Positions 23,640 through 33,788 of a stretch of 64,000 nucleotides of DNA are shown piece after piece; the first letter of the stretch is position 1; each line of letters begins with the position of its first letter. The translations under genes and the position numbers were made by a program. The notes under the pieces are model-generated. The model was not told the origin of the DNA. It saw only the letters and a list, made by a program, of their open reading frames with translations, and ran no database searches. The stretch is from Hydractinia symbiolongicarpus (taxonomy: Eukaryota > Cnidaria > Hydrozoa > Anthoathecata > Hydractiniidae). The stretch lies in the NCBI RefSeq assembly GCF_029227915.1, contig NC_079883.1:24676001-24740000 (forward strand). The letters are read 5' to 3'.

Positions 23640-23893
23640 CTACCTTTCGTGTGATTAAGCCTTACCCTGATTTGGATAAAACCAATTAAAATTGATAATA
23701 TTGTATTCTTACATCTTCTTAGAAACAGTAAAATAAAACACAGCTCGGAGCGTTATAACTGTACAATATACTTCAATATTTCTTTAGAAAAGGGTACCTT
23801 ACACAGAAGCTTTCCATTCCAACTCAAATCTCCAGAAAAAGCACAGCAACAAAAAAGCTTAAAATACACAAGTAAAGTCGATTAGAAACAGGA
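23640..23893. other. Spacer between nested transposon and right 1.8-kb copy
   Basis: Short AT-rich stretch continuing the pre-insertion sequence interrupted at 21118. No coding or repeat signal seen. Confidence 0.5.
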
Positions 23894-25674
23894 CTAGAAA
23901 TAAATTATTTCAAAAGAAGAAAACCATTTTAATACTATTATTTTTTATTAAAATACAACTATAATAGTATTAGAAGCAAAATTGCAAAATAATTAATTAA
24001 TTACTTATACAATAATTAGCTATAATACAAAGAAATAAGGCATATTTTAGGTTTGTAAAATATACGTGTCTAAAATGCCGACTACCGTTTCTTGTTCACG
24101 GCATATTCCTCTATGTGCGTTCAAGTTCGAGGGACGTATAATCTGGACCAAAAGACGGGGGGGTCAAAATCCGGGGGTGGTGGGGGGGGGGGGGGGGTAC
24201 GAGCCGTACTTATTGCATTTTTTACTAGACTTTACGCTGATTTTATATGATATTTTTTCTATCGAAATTTTGAGAATCGCAATAATTCTCTTGGTATACC
24301 TCAGGAATAATAGGCCAAGAGAAATTACATCACAGTTTCTTGTCCACCGCCCACGTGTGTTTGAGAACAACCACATAGCAAAGTTCATTATTTTTTGAAT
24401 TATTTGTGTAAAAATTACTATTTCATTCACGATAAACCATTTGTCAGTCATTTTATTCATCCAACAAAGAATCCTATCCAAGGTGCTTTTCTATTAGTGC
24501 TGAATTTAATAATTGACATGATTCAGCATAGTTTTTAAAAGGGTCTGATTGCAAAATATGATTGCCAAAGTTAAGCACTTGTAATATTTTTGTATTTGTG
24601 AACTCAGCTTCTAAAACACACACAAGAGACATTATAATTTCCTCTGGGTGATTACATTAATGTTGGTTGAAAAAAACCTGAATGATGAGAAGCATGTGTT
24701 TTTGAATGGGTCTAGGACAATAAACAATACAATAAACTTACACTTCTAAAATGATTTTGTCAGATTTGGAAACTGTTGGTATGGTTGGAACTTTGCATAT
24801 AAAATTAGTAAAGTTGCCAAATTGTTTAGTTTTTTTCTTTTATACTTTTCTGAATTAGCCTTAATTATTTATGAGATGAAAAACAGTGCTTTCAATTCCA
24901 TTAACTTGACCATCCCTTAAAGGCACTGGAAGCTTCACTATATGAAAATGTTTTCTTTTTCTTTTAGATTGTGTACAATGGTAGTGAGTGATGTAATCTT
25001 CTAATGTGTGTGGCGAAAAGAAGGCGAAACCGTTATTGTTTTTCTGCCCAAATTTAAGCTATTTAATAAATCTTGAAAAGTTAAAAAACTGTTTTGATTT
25101 GTTTGTTTTTGTTTTAATTGTTTCCCGTGAGTTTTCGAAATTCGTTCCAGCAGATTCTGCAGCTTCTACTGCCGGTATTTTTACGTGAAAAAAATACTGT
25201 TTTGTTGTAAGGTCATTTACGAAATCGTTAACGTTAGGACCAACTTCTGCGGGTTGTACAACTCGATGTATTACATATCTTTCGGAATACTGCTAAAAGT
25301 GTAATTTCGTATTGCGCTCTTTACTTTTATCATTCTGTGGGAAAAGGCGGTACAAAATTTTAACACGCGTTATTCGTTTTTGTTAGTTTCGCGTAATCTA
25401 ATTTTCTCGCACATTTTGAAAAGAATATCCCACGCACATCAAATACTCGCGCAGTCTATACGAAAAAAAAACCCTGTTTTTGTGCAACGAATTGTTCTGC
25501 AGAGCGTTCATTTTCCTACCTCGTCCCCAGGGTTCTTCTATATGATATTCAATTTTGATGTATTTCGGAAGATGTTAGCGCCAAAGAAACAAGAAGCGCT
25601 AGGGACAAAGTAATGGATAGTTTAATTTTGCTTGCGGCTTGCAAAATGCTACGCAACCTTTTTTTAATTTCTAG
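23894..25674 (-). mobile_element. 1.8-kb element, right copy (order D-E-A-B-C on the minus strand)
   Basis: Inverted relative to 18706-20537. On the plus strand it begins CTAGAAATAAATTATTTC and ends TTTTTTTAATTTCTAG, so CTAGAAAT/ATTTCTAG sit at both ends like short inverted termini. Blocks on the minus strand run D, E, A, B, C. E joins A without a gap at 24301 (complement CCTGAGGTATACC), whereas in the left copy E and A form the two outer ends. The B block contains a long G-run (24164-24198) that makes spurious Gly-rich open frames. A foldback MITE at 25515-25615 is shared with the left copy. Confidence 0.75.
25515..25615. mobile_element. Foldback MITE nested in the right 1.8-kb copy
   Basis: CCTACCTCGTCCCCAGGG at the left and GCGCTAGGGACAAAGTA at the right, inverse of the copy at 19195-19296 and at the equivalent place in the host element. 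Confidence 0.7.
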
Positions 25675-25887
25675 TTTTTTGACTAATATGAGCATCATAT
25701 CTTCTTGATAATATTCTTAACATGACCGTAGCCTGAAAACATATAATCAGCCTTGTAACATACGTAGTCAAAGTTGTAGAGATGTAAATAAAAGCTCCTA
25801 GTACAGAGAACCCTAAAAAGAAAATATCTTTTTATCGTCCACTAACTCTCCAACCAACCCGCTGGCCAAGTGACTTCTAGAAAAAAG

Positions 25888-25985
25888 AAATACGCGAGTG
25901 CCGTACTTCCAGCAAAAGAAAGTAAAAATACGTAAATGCCGTACTTCTAGCAAAGAAAAGTAAAAATACGGTCACGTACTTGTAG
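25888..25985 (+). repeat. Two-to-three-copy tandem repeat, unit about 45 bp
   Basis: AAATACGCGAGTGCCGTACT, AAATACGTAAATGCCGTACT and AAATACGGTCACGTACT occur in succession, separated by AGCAAAGAAAAGTA-type linkers. Probably a small satellite; the third unit is degraded. Confidence 0.65.
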
Positions 25986-26094
25986 CCACTTCGCTAATTT
26001 ATGTGCAATTAACATGCCATATAAAACCAGGGTAAATAGTTAATTTGACCTAATGCACATCTTGCATTCACATTATAACAAGAGAAAAAGAGAG

Positions 26095-26312
26095 TTGTCC
26101 AAGAAAGTTACTCAAAACGCTATACCAGACAACTCCCTGTAACATCCAAATGGCCCACACAGTGTGTGCCATGTCCTCAATTGCTTGGGTTAACCCGGGA
26201 CTATAGTAATATTCTTCACTTGCCATTTTAAATCTCTGCTAAGGGGGAATCAAACCCTGGCCTCCTGCACAAAGAACAAGAGTTATAACCACTAAGCTTC
26301 AGTGCCACAGCA
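26095..26312 (-). mobile_element. tRNA-derived SINE (family 2)
   Basis: On the minus strand: AAGCTTAGTGGTTATAACTC (A-box-like) then CCAGGGTTTGATTCCCCC (B-box-like), then a body containing GGACATGGCACACACTGTG. The head matches the separate copy at 60616-60900 over the A-to-B interval, which supports a second SINE family distinct from family 1. Confidence 0.7.
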
Positions 26313-26617
26313 GCATATGTGTTCAGTGAATTAATGTGTGTAAACCTGTTATTGCTTTTAACAAAGATCTTTTATGATAGGCTGATTATATATAATAAAA
26401 AGATCATAAAGCAAATTTAACTTTATTCCAAACTTTGTGTTGGACTTATGGCATATTTATGCCAGGCCTTCTATTTAGCTCAGAAATATTGTAATGAAGC
26501 AATTTTTGTGGTTATTAAAGTTGTATTTAATAATGGCTACAGGTTCACCTTAGACTCTAAATTTAGTATATATATGCAAAACCTCCTGAAATGCAGTGCT
26601 GGAATACTAATATATAC

Positions 26618-26797
26618 GGTAGACCGAGAAAGACTTGGCAGGAGGTTATAAGGACAGACTTGATACAGAGGAAGTTGAGTTTAGATCTAACACAGTCTAG
26701 ATCAGATTGGAAGAGGGTCATTAATATACCCCGTCCAACCCATGCCAGCATGGAAAACGGACGTTAAGCCGAGAATGATGATGATGATGATGATGTT
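26618..26797 (+). mobile_element. 5'-truncated LINE: last codons of the polymerase ORF plus (GAT)n tail
   Basis: In one frame from 26618: GRPRKTWQEVIRTDL, then QSRSDWKRVINIPRPTHASM and a TAA at 26765-26767. It ends in a (GAT)n microsatellite at 26777-26796. The GRPRxxW and DRxxWRxx-type block is the usual C-terminal tail of non-LTR retrotransposon reverse transcriptases. A bare 3' end with a simple-sequence tail fits 5' truncation. Confidence 0.7.
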
Positions 26798-26837
26798 AAA
26801 GCCCCTGGGTTTCTTGTTTATATTATAGTTAAAGTAA

Positions 26838-27956
26838 ATGGAAGAATCCTGCTCACCTGGTCCAGAGAGTAACGAATGGAACACAAATAATTCTGATTAT
26901 GATCTCCAATCAACATCCCAAGTGCACTTGTTTAGCAACAATGGAACAATATCTTCAGAGCAAGTTTACTCATCAGATTTTTACCCACAATCGTAAGTCT
27001 TCTTCTTTGTTTGTTTGTTTGTTTTTAATACTTTTTGATTTCAAATTGTGTATTGTGCTTTAAGATCTCATACAACAGAATGGCTTCCAGTGCCAGAAGC
27101 ATTGTTTACGTTTACAAACAATGCAGAACAATATTATATGTCTGGTAGTGATATTGATGAATGGAGTGTAGAGAAAGAACAGACTGAGCTTCAACAAAAT
27201 TATTCACATAACAGAAGTTACATAACAAATGCTTCCTATGAAAGGGGATTAAATTTGCCAATTCGGATGCAACATCCTTCGCAGCACAGGTGTGATGAGA
27301 ATTTAATGGGATATAACCAGCTATCACCAGCAATGCAAAATTCAAATTATTATTCACAAGAAAATCAGCAGGCAACAACTCAAATCAATCACAATTCTGA
27401 ATTTCAAATGCCATCATCCCAGCAATCAGACTTGAATGCAGTAGATAATACTAGACTTTATTGTAGTAAAAACAAGTTTTTAGAAAACTCACAACATGAC
27501 AGTTTATCATCTGAAAGTGAAAGTTTAGTTAACCAACTTCATCACAAAGTACCTAAGCAGCCAGGCACATATACCACTCCACACAAATTTGCACTAGATA
27601 AAAATTCAAGGAAGAGAAATTTCACCAGAAGGGATAAAAATAACATTTTGGGTTCCCAGTCAGGAACCTCCTCTTTATCATCTTTTGAAGAACAGACAAG
27701 TATGCCTTCATCTCAGCATGTTCAACAAGAAGAGAAAAATACTCCTAATACAAATGAATCTAAAAGGAAAATTCATCGACCTATGGAGAAAGAGAAAAAA
27801 TACAATAATACAATGACGGCTTTAGAAAGGGCTGGCATATTGGATATAACATTGCAAACGGCACAATTGATTAAAAAGAACGATACGCTACAGAAAGATA
27901 TTGACATGCTTGAAGAAATTGTTCGGGTGACAAAACATCTGATAAGTGAAAATTAA
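26838..27956 (+). CDS. CIPC-like (CLOCK-interacting pacemaker family) protein, 2 exons
   Basis: Exons 26838-26992 and 27065-27956 join in phase to 348 aa. The protein is mostly Ser/Gln/Asn-rich and disordered. A basic stretch (KFALDKNSRKRNF, then TRRDKNN) lies near residues 230-250. A compact helical C-terminus contains TALERAGILDITLQTAQLIK then KNDTLQKDIDMLEEI. This matches my memory of the conserved CIPC block (SGLLDITLKTKELIRQNQ then TQxELDxLKEQ). In vertebrates CIPC binds CLOCK and represses CLOCK-BMAL1 transcription; that role here is inference. A tattatag acceptor-like site at 26822-26829 suggests a 5' UTR exon boundary just before the ATG. AATAAA sites at 28082 and near 28193 could serve the 3' end. 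Confidence 0.7.
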
Positions 27957-28199
27957 ATATACCCTAATTATATAATTTATATAGTTTATGTAGATTATGT
28001 ATTAAATTATGTATTAAATTCTTGAGAACGTTCTAGTTCACAAAGAATCTGAAGGATAATCTAATTAAAAGCTCAGTTTCCAATAAAGTCTGTATTGTTG
28101 TGCATCATTGAAAAATATAGAAAAACTTCTGTCTCTACAACATTTGTTTTGCAACATCTCTTGTGTCGTTTTGTTGTAAAAAATGTGTTTCCAATAAAC

Positions 28200-29678
28200 T
28201 TGTGACAGCAACAGTTGAATAGTTGCTTAAGAATTTTTGTGTTAATGAAAACCGACCTTTAACACTATATCAGCAACAGACCCAGGTTTTTTTTAGAGGT
28301 AGTATATTTCTTTCATGTCACAAATTTTAGCAAAAAGAAATTTTTCTGGATCACACCATTTGCGAAATTTATTGAATTTGCAAGAATTTATTGTCACGAT
28401 TTATTAGACTGTATGTACAATATGGATCACCGAGTACATGCGACTTATTAGACTTCATTTCTCAAAAGCCAAACGCAAATAGTAACATAAAACACTATGA
28501 AATAAAATATTTCATTCTTAACAAAGCTTTTCGTTACATAGTAACATCTTGAGGTATCTTCAGGTATATCTGAAGATGTTGCTATGTAACGAAAAGCATT
28601 CTTATTATTCGCTTACTTAGTATTAGAGTGTATGTACACCATAAATGACTAAGTACATTCGACTTAAACTGTCTAGGCTACATTTAGCACAAAAATGCGA
28701 GGATTTGTTATACAGATTTACAAACAACATCTGTATTACAATTTCTTCAAGATCTAGGTTTCATATAAACAGGATTCAAAGACAAAAGGTCTGGTTTATA
28801 GTATATAAATAACAGATATAATTTTTTGAATTTTATTTTTATTGTTTAAAAATATATATCAGAGTATATGTATCTTTTATGAATTTACAACCATTTTAGG
28901 ATAAAATCCTTGTAGAATAAAACTATATTATAATTATAAGTTTCAATATTTTATAAAGAAGGACTTATTTTTTAATATTTTTTGTGCATTGCTTTATTTC
29001 TTGTATATAGCCATTTTTGTTTAATCTTTATTCAATGTATTTATTTTTATATCTCTCTTATCTGTATTATCTTGTGAATTATTGCGTCTTTTCAAATAGT
29101 TCTTTTAGTTCTTTTTGTGGATATACTGTATTTCCGAATATTCTAAGGAGAATCAAGTTTTTATATTATGGACTAGCTTTCGCACGTACAGTAAGAAGCG
29201 TTTTAAAGAAATCAGGGGGTAGGCGCAGTAGAGGGAGCTCTTATCAAAAGGAGGACACTTATTAAAAAGTCGAAGTATTTTTTATGGGGGAAATTTATAG
29301 ATTTTCTTCCACATCTATACCCATATGAGTTTGAGCTCATCTTGGGTCTTTTCTTAGACTGCCTAAGATTGCCTGTTTTAAACGTTTTTTTCTGATAGGT
29401 GGTACTTAGCAAAATTTCAGTTCTAAAAGGGGCGCTTATTAGTGGGGGTGGTAGTTATTATTAACTTTCATGAGGTTTTATACAAGGAAAAAGGAAGGAT
29501 TCTTTAAGTCTTGGTGCGTGTCAAATACCTTCGATAGTTTTTAGAAAAGGGCGTTAACATGCCTTACTCTGTCAAAAAAGAGTTTCTCCTTTTCTCCGAA
29601 AGCTGTTTCCTCTTTGTGTAGCTTTATGTTGTTAGAAAAGAGTTTGGTTGACCTTAAACTTCTCGAATTTTATTACAG
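28200..29678. other. Intergenic after the CIPC-like gene
   Basis: AT-rich. It includes the palindrome at 28525-28597 (listed separately) and, at 29210-29460, a degraded dispersed repeat with phrases such as GGCGCTTATTAGTGGGGG. No gene seen. Confidence 0.5.
28525..28597. repeat. Long palindrome with CTGAAGA...GAAA cores
   Basis: Left arm 28525-28550 (AGCTTTTCGTTACATAGTAA then CATCTT) is the inverse of the right arm 28572-28597, with one mismatch. The short centre also contains ATCTTCAG/CTGAAGAT. The right arm reads CTGAAGAT, GTTGC-TAT-GTAAC (a five-pair stem with one wobble), then GAAA. Confidence 0.75.
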
Positions 29679-30065
29679 ACTAGTCGATTAAGCCCATGGA
29701 GAAATCCACTTAGGCAAAAGGTCAATAAAAAAGTTGTTTTAGATGTTTGACTGACGTCAGCAGTGCAGTGCAGATAAAAAAATCGCGAAATTTGTTTATT
29801 CTTTATCTTTAATGTGTAGAGGTTAAAACGCTGGTCAAAATAATGTACAGGATTATATGTTCTCGACAAACACCATAGAAGATATCAGGAATTAAAATTT
29901 TTGCTGGCGTCAGCATAGACCCGTGAAACCCTGATTTTTTTTAAAAAAAATGTATACCTGTTTATTTCATCGCATAGATCTTGTAACACTGGTCAAGAAA
30001 ATGTATAGGATCATGTTGGAAGGTTTGTTGATGACGTCATCAATTCGTTTATTCCGAAATGGATT
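29679..30065 (+). repeat. Dispersed repeat R1, copy 1
   Basis: Begins CTAGTCGATTAAGCCCATGG and includes GCTGGCGTCAGCATAGACCC, GGTCAAGAAAATGTATAGG and GATGACGTCATCAATTCG. It aligns in the same orientation with 31669-32082 and partly with 58265-58495. The TGACGTCA palindromes are part of the repeat, so they should not be read as CRE sites. Confidence 0.75.
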
Positions 30066-30305
30066 CGAGGACCCAGGTTTGTGAAGATTACCCAAATTGG
30101 TCTTAGGTGGTCCCTAGTTACCCACGCGGTGAAAAATCATTGACGTCACCACCTCGTTTCCAAGTTATTTGGCCTCAAAGTTTGAAGTGCATCGTAATGG
30201 CTTTATTAATTTAATATAAGATATTGACGTTAAAAGATATTGACAAAAAAAAAACTCGAAAAACTCGCGCATTCGGGTGGTAAAAATGTATCGTCTTCGT
30301 TAAAG

Positions 30306-30334
30306 TCACACAGACAGACAGACAGACAGACAGA
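30306..30334 (+). repeat. (CAGA)n microsatellite
   Basis: A short run of CAGA units directly before the phrase TATTATTATATAGACTAG. A related GACAGACGGACGG tract precedes TATTATAATATAGATT on the opposite strand arrangement near 41147-41200, so both belong to one repeat family. Confidence 0.6.
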
Positions 30335-30359
30335 AGCTCCGTATTATTATATAGACTAG

Positions 30360-31255
30360 CCGAATTCCCGTGGAAGAATCCACTGAATCTCTTATTGACA
30401 ACATGTAAGGGATACCAAACAAAAAAGCCCAACCTCGGCGCTTTGTCTCTTTGTATAACGGGACGGAAGAAAGAGAGAAAAAGCCCTGGAATCGAGGTTG
30501 CTCACAGTCTGCATTACTTTATGTTTATACCCGTGGAAACCAAAACGTTGAAAATCTCAGCAGGTACAACAACAACAAAAAAATGCAAAATGTCCAACAA
30601 AATCAAAGGCGTCTAACAACCGTTACCTAAAAAGCGAATTATACTAAAAATTATACTTGCTCTGCCTTGTCGTAAGTACATCAGGGAAAAGTATATCAGA
30701 CATCATATTTTGTCAATACAGTTTGTAACACGTCATACCAAAATCAAATATTCAGTCTATTGCATACAGCAACCCTTTCAAAGTTTTACACAAAATATAA
30801 GAAATTAACATTTATCTGAATTCCCGTGGAAGAATCCACTGAATCTCTCATTAAACTGATGTAAGGGATACCAAACAAAACATACAACACAGTAATTTGA
30901 ATTTCAAACCGCACAATTCATCCTCGACCCCGGGCTCTTTGTCTCTTTTATAACGGGATGGCAAAAAGAGTATCGAGGTTGCTCACAATCTGCATTATTC
31001 TATGTTTATAACCGCTGAAACAAAACATCTAAAAATATAAGCATGTGCAACAAAAAAAAATTATAAAATAAAAATGGTAAATGTCAAAAAATATCTAAGG
31101 CGTCTAACAACTGTTACGTAAAAAGCGAAATACGCTAAAACTATATACTTGCTTTGCCATTCCAGAAGTAACCAGGGAAAAAAGGGATACCAAACATTAA
31201 AAAAAATCCAACATTTCTCGTTATGTCATACAAAATCAGCTATTCAGTCCAAAGT
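30360..31255 (+). repeat. Two-copy direct tandem duplication, about 460-bp units
   Basis: Both units start GAATTCCCGTGGAAGAATCC (30361 and 30822). Both then contain TGTAAGGGATACCAAACAAA, a foldback MITE ending ATCGAGGTTGCTCACA, GGCGTCTAACAAC, and ATCAGCTATTCAGTC-like ends. The nested MITE is present in both (30430-30500 and about 30920-30990), so it was inserted before the duplication. Confidence 0.75.
30430..30500. mobile_element. Foldback MITE within the tandem duplication, unit 1
   Basis: CAACCTCGGCGCTTTGTCTC at the left and AAGCCCTGGAATCGAGGTTG at the right, inverted. The counterpart in unit 2 lies near 30920-30990 and has lost part of its right arm. Confidence 0.65.
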
Positions 31256-31668
31256 TATACTTAAAATATAAGAAATTAATAGTTAAAAACACATAAAAGA
31301 GAAATATAAAAACTTGAATCATTTGGTATATTGTATATCTACCGAAATATTTCAATCCAAAATATTAAAAGAACAAACCCAAACTTATAATCAAGAAAAT
31401 CAGGCATAAAATCAAAGAAGATGACAATGCAGCGTTTTCGAATTTAAGAATCGAATATATTTCAAACGGCAAGGTAACAGATGTAAACATTGATTTAAGT
31501 TTAGGTTTTAGGTTTAGGTTATTTAAAACGACATCAACACTGAATCACACAATCTGTAGTGTTAAAAACAGTAACAATGGAAAAATTACTTTTTACATTT
31601 TATGTAAATTCTTCTCTAGGATGTAACTTAACTTAACTTTTTTGACAAATGCTATCCTCATTATTCTC

Positions 31669-32082
31669 AACTAGTCGATAAAGACCCGTGAAAAAATCCA
31701 CTTAGACAATAGGACATTGAAAAAGTTGGTTTGCTGACGTCAGCATTGCAAATCCAAAAAAAATTGGCTAAATTTAGTTTATTCATTGAACGTGTAGAGG
31801 TTGAAACGCTGATCAAAATAATATATAGGATCATAACTTTTCTACGAACGACAAAGGACATAAAAGGGTTTAAAAATTTTGCTGACGTCAGCAATGGCCC
31901 GTTAAAACGCAAAAAAAAATTTTCAGAAATTTACATACCTGTTACCTTCATCGCACAGATCTTGAAACGATGATCAAGAAAATGTATAGGATCATGTTCT
32001 TTTGACAAATGGTTGTAGAGATATTAGGGTTTAAAGATTTTTTTGATGACGTCATCAAGCCGTTTATTCCGAAACGGCTACT
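31669..32082 (+). repeat. Dispersed repeat R1, copy 2
   Basis: CTAGTCGATAAAGACCCGTG at the start; GCTGACGTCAGCAATGGCCC, TCAAGAAAATGTATAGGATC and GATGACGTCATCAAGCCG further in. Same order and spacing as copy 1 at 29679-30065, with scattered substitutions. Confidence 0.75.
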
Positions 32083-33788
32083 ATTTTAGAGATACTAACC
32101 CTTTTTTCTCGCAATTCATTGCACGTATTTTATTAAATATTGTCACCAGTGGCAGTACTTAGTGAATGTTTAAGTGGTTCAACATATGATAAACACAAAT
32201 TATTTCTGAATTCTTGTTTATGTGAGTGTAGACTTTATGCTGCAAGAATAAATAAGACGCAAGAGTTGCATAAACTATCTCGCATGTAAATTACACATCA
32301 TTAAAATAAATTCTAAAAGTATTTGGCTTCGAAAAATTACTTTGCGTTTGGCGGCATAATTCGCCAACCGGCTTTACAAAAGATTAATATTAAAACCGTC
32401 GAATTAAACGTTGTTACTCAAGGCGTAATGGCTCAGTTGCTAAGGCGTCATAATCCCCCGAAGGCAAATTTACTAAAAAGAATTTGAGTAAAAAAAACTT
32501 GTTAATGACGTAGAAATCACTTAGTCGAATGTAGTAAGTTAGCTTAAATAGTTAGGAGTTGGAAAGTAACAGCTGCTATCCTCGAAAGCGAAATAGTAAA
32601 AACGTTAAACCAAGAACCAATGTTTTTGAATTGCATGAGTTTTTGAAAAGTTTTTTTGTCAACTTCGATTTGTGTGTGTGTCATTGCTTTTAAAACGTTG
32701 CTTATATGAAAAACGTGTCCACATTTAGATCTAGCTTGAGTTTTCCCTACAAATCTGAGACTGGAAATTGATTTGCTCATATGAAAAACATTTACTTGTA
32801 AATAACTTATATTATTGCAGTTTCGACAAACAAAGTGAAATTGTCGGGATTCTGTACTGAAAGAATCGGTCGCGAGAAACACGCAAAAAGAACTGAAACC
32901 CAGTGACGCGCCTCCTCCGCATTGTTTGTTTGAATAATGTGGTTTTGAATAGAGAATTATCGCGTTGTGTCTCTTTCAGGACTGACTGATAAATGCTAGA
33001 CCATACAAAATCTGAGGAAACTTTTTAAAATTTAAATTCCTGTTAGTTTTTTAAAAAATTAAAAATACATGCAAAGAAATGTATTCTCTTACTTTTCCGT
33101 TATTTTGATTCTTAATGCACAAAGAAAACATCAACAAAAAAAGCAAAAGAAAAGTGGGCGAAAATTAAAGTCAATATAAATAATTGATCGCAAAAAAAGT
33201 CGGTCAAAAGTTTTTCTCGGCAAAAAACATTAGTCACTCATCCCGGTGTTTTTTACAGACTTGTTTTAACGAAAAATTATCTTCGTCACTTCTAGAACCA
33301 CAATGACGGTAAAGTTACAAACCTTTAAAAGCAGCAAATAATAATAATAATAATAAAACAATAATAGTAATGAAAAAAATTTTTAATCTTATTTATTTTA
33401 GACTAACCACTAAAATCATCAGCAAAATCAGATTTTTCCTCAATACTTTTTTCTCGCATCTTAAATGATGAGGACAGCAGAAAAAAATGAAGAAGGTCCT
33501 AGGAAGGAAGTTGCACCCCAAACAAGAAAGTCAAAGTAGATTTTTTATTTTACATTATAAATAATTGACTTCTAATTTTCTTAATGTATTATTATGTGTA
33601 ATAATAAATATAAAATTTTAATTCACAAATAAATAAAAAACAAAAATTGAGTAAAAATTTAATAAAAATTAGTGATGATTTTTTTTAATTGAAATGCATA
33701 AGAACATAAGTTGAAGATTTTTCAGCAGGCCTACTCCAGAAGGAAGAAGAGCATTAATTGTAAATGAAACGGGAGATCAAAAGTTCAG
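32083..33788. other. Intergenic, with one doubtful ORF and a tRNA-like scrap
   Basis: A minus-strand open frame at 32544-32882 follows a tttcag and has Cys pairs CRNCNN and KCGHVFH, which could be a zinc-binding fragment. It has no clear family, so I do not call a gene. An A-box-like GGCTCAGTTGCTAAGGCGTC sits at 32430-32449. A one-ended foldback terminus (GGTCCTAGGAAGGAAGTTG) is at 33496-33514, and an (AAT)n run near 33338-33356. Confidence 0.45.

Noticed and set aside
29751-32055. TGACGTCA palindromes as CRE enhancer sites
   Set aside because: They occur at fixed places within the dispersed repeat R1, so they travel with the repeat rather than mark regulatory elements.
32544-32882. Minus-strand frame with CRNCNN and KCGHVFH zinc-like pairs
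   Set aside because: Suggestive Cys/His spacing, but no family could be matched and no flanking exons were found, so it is only mentioned within the intergenic entry.
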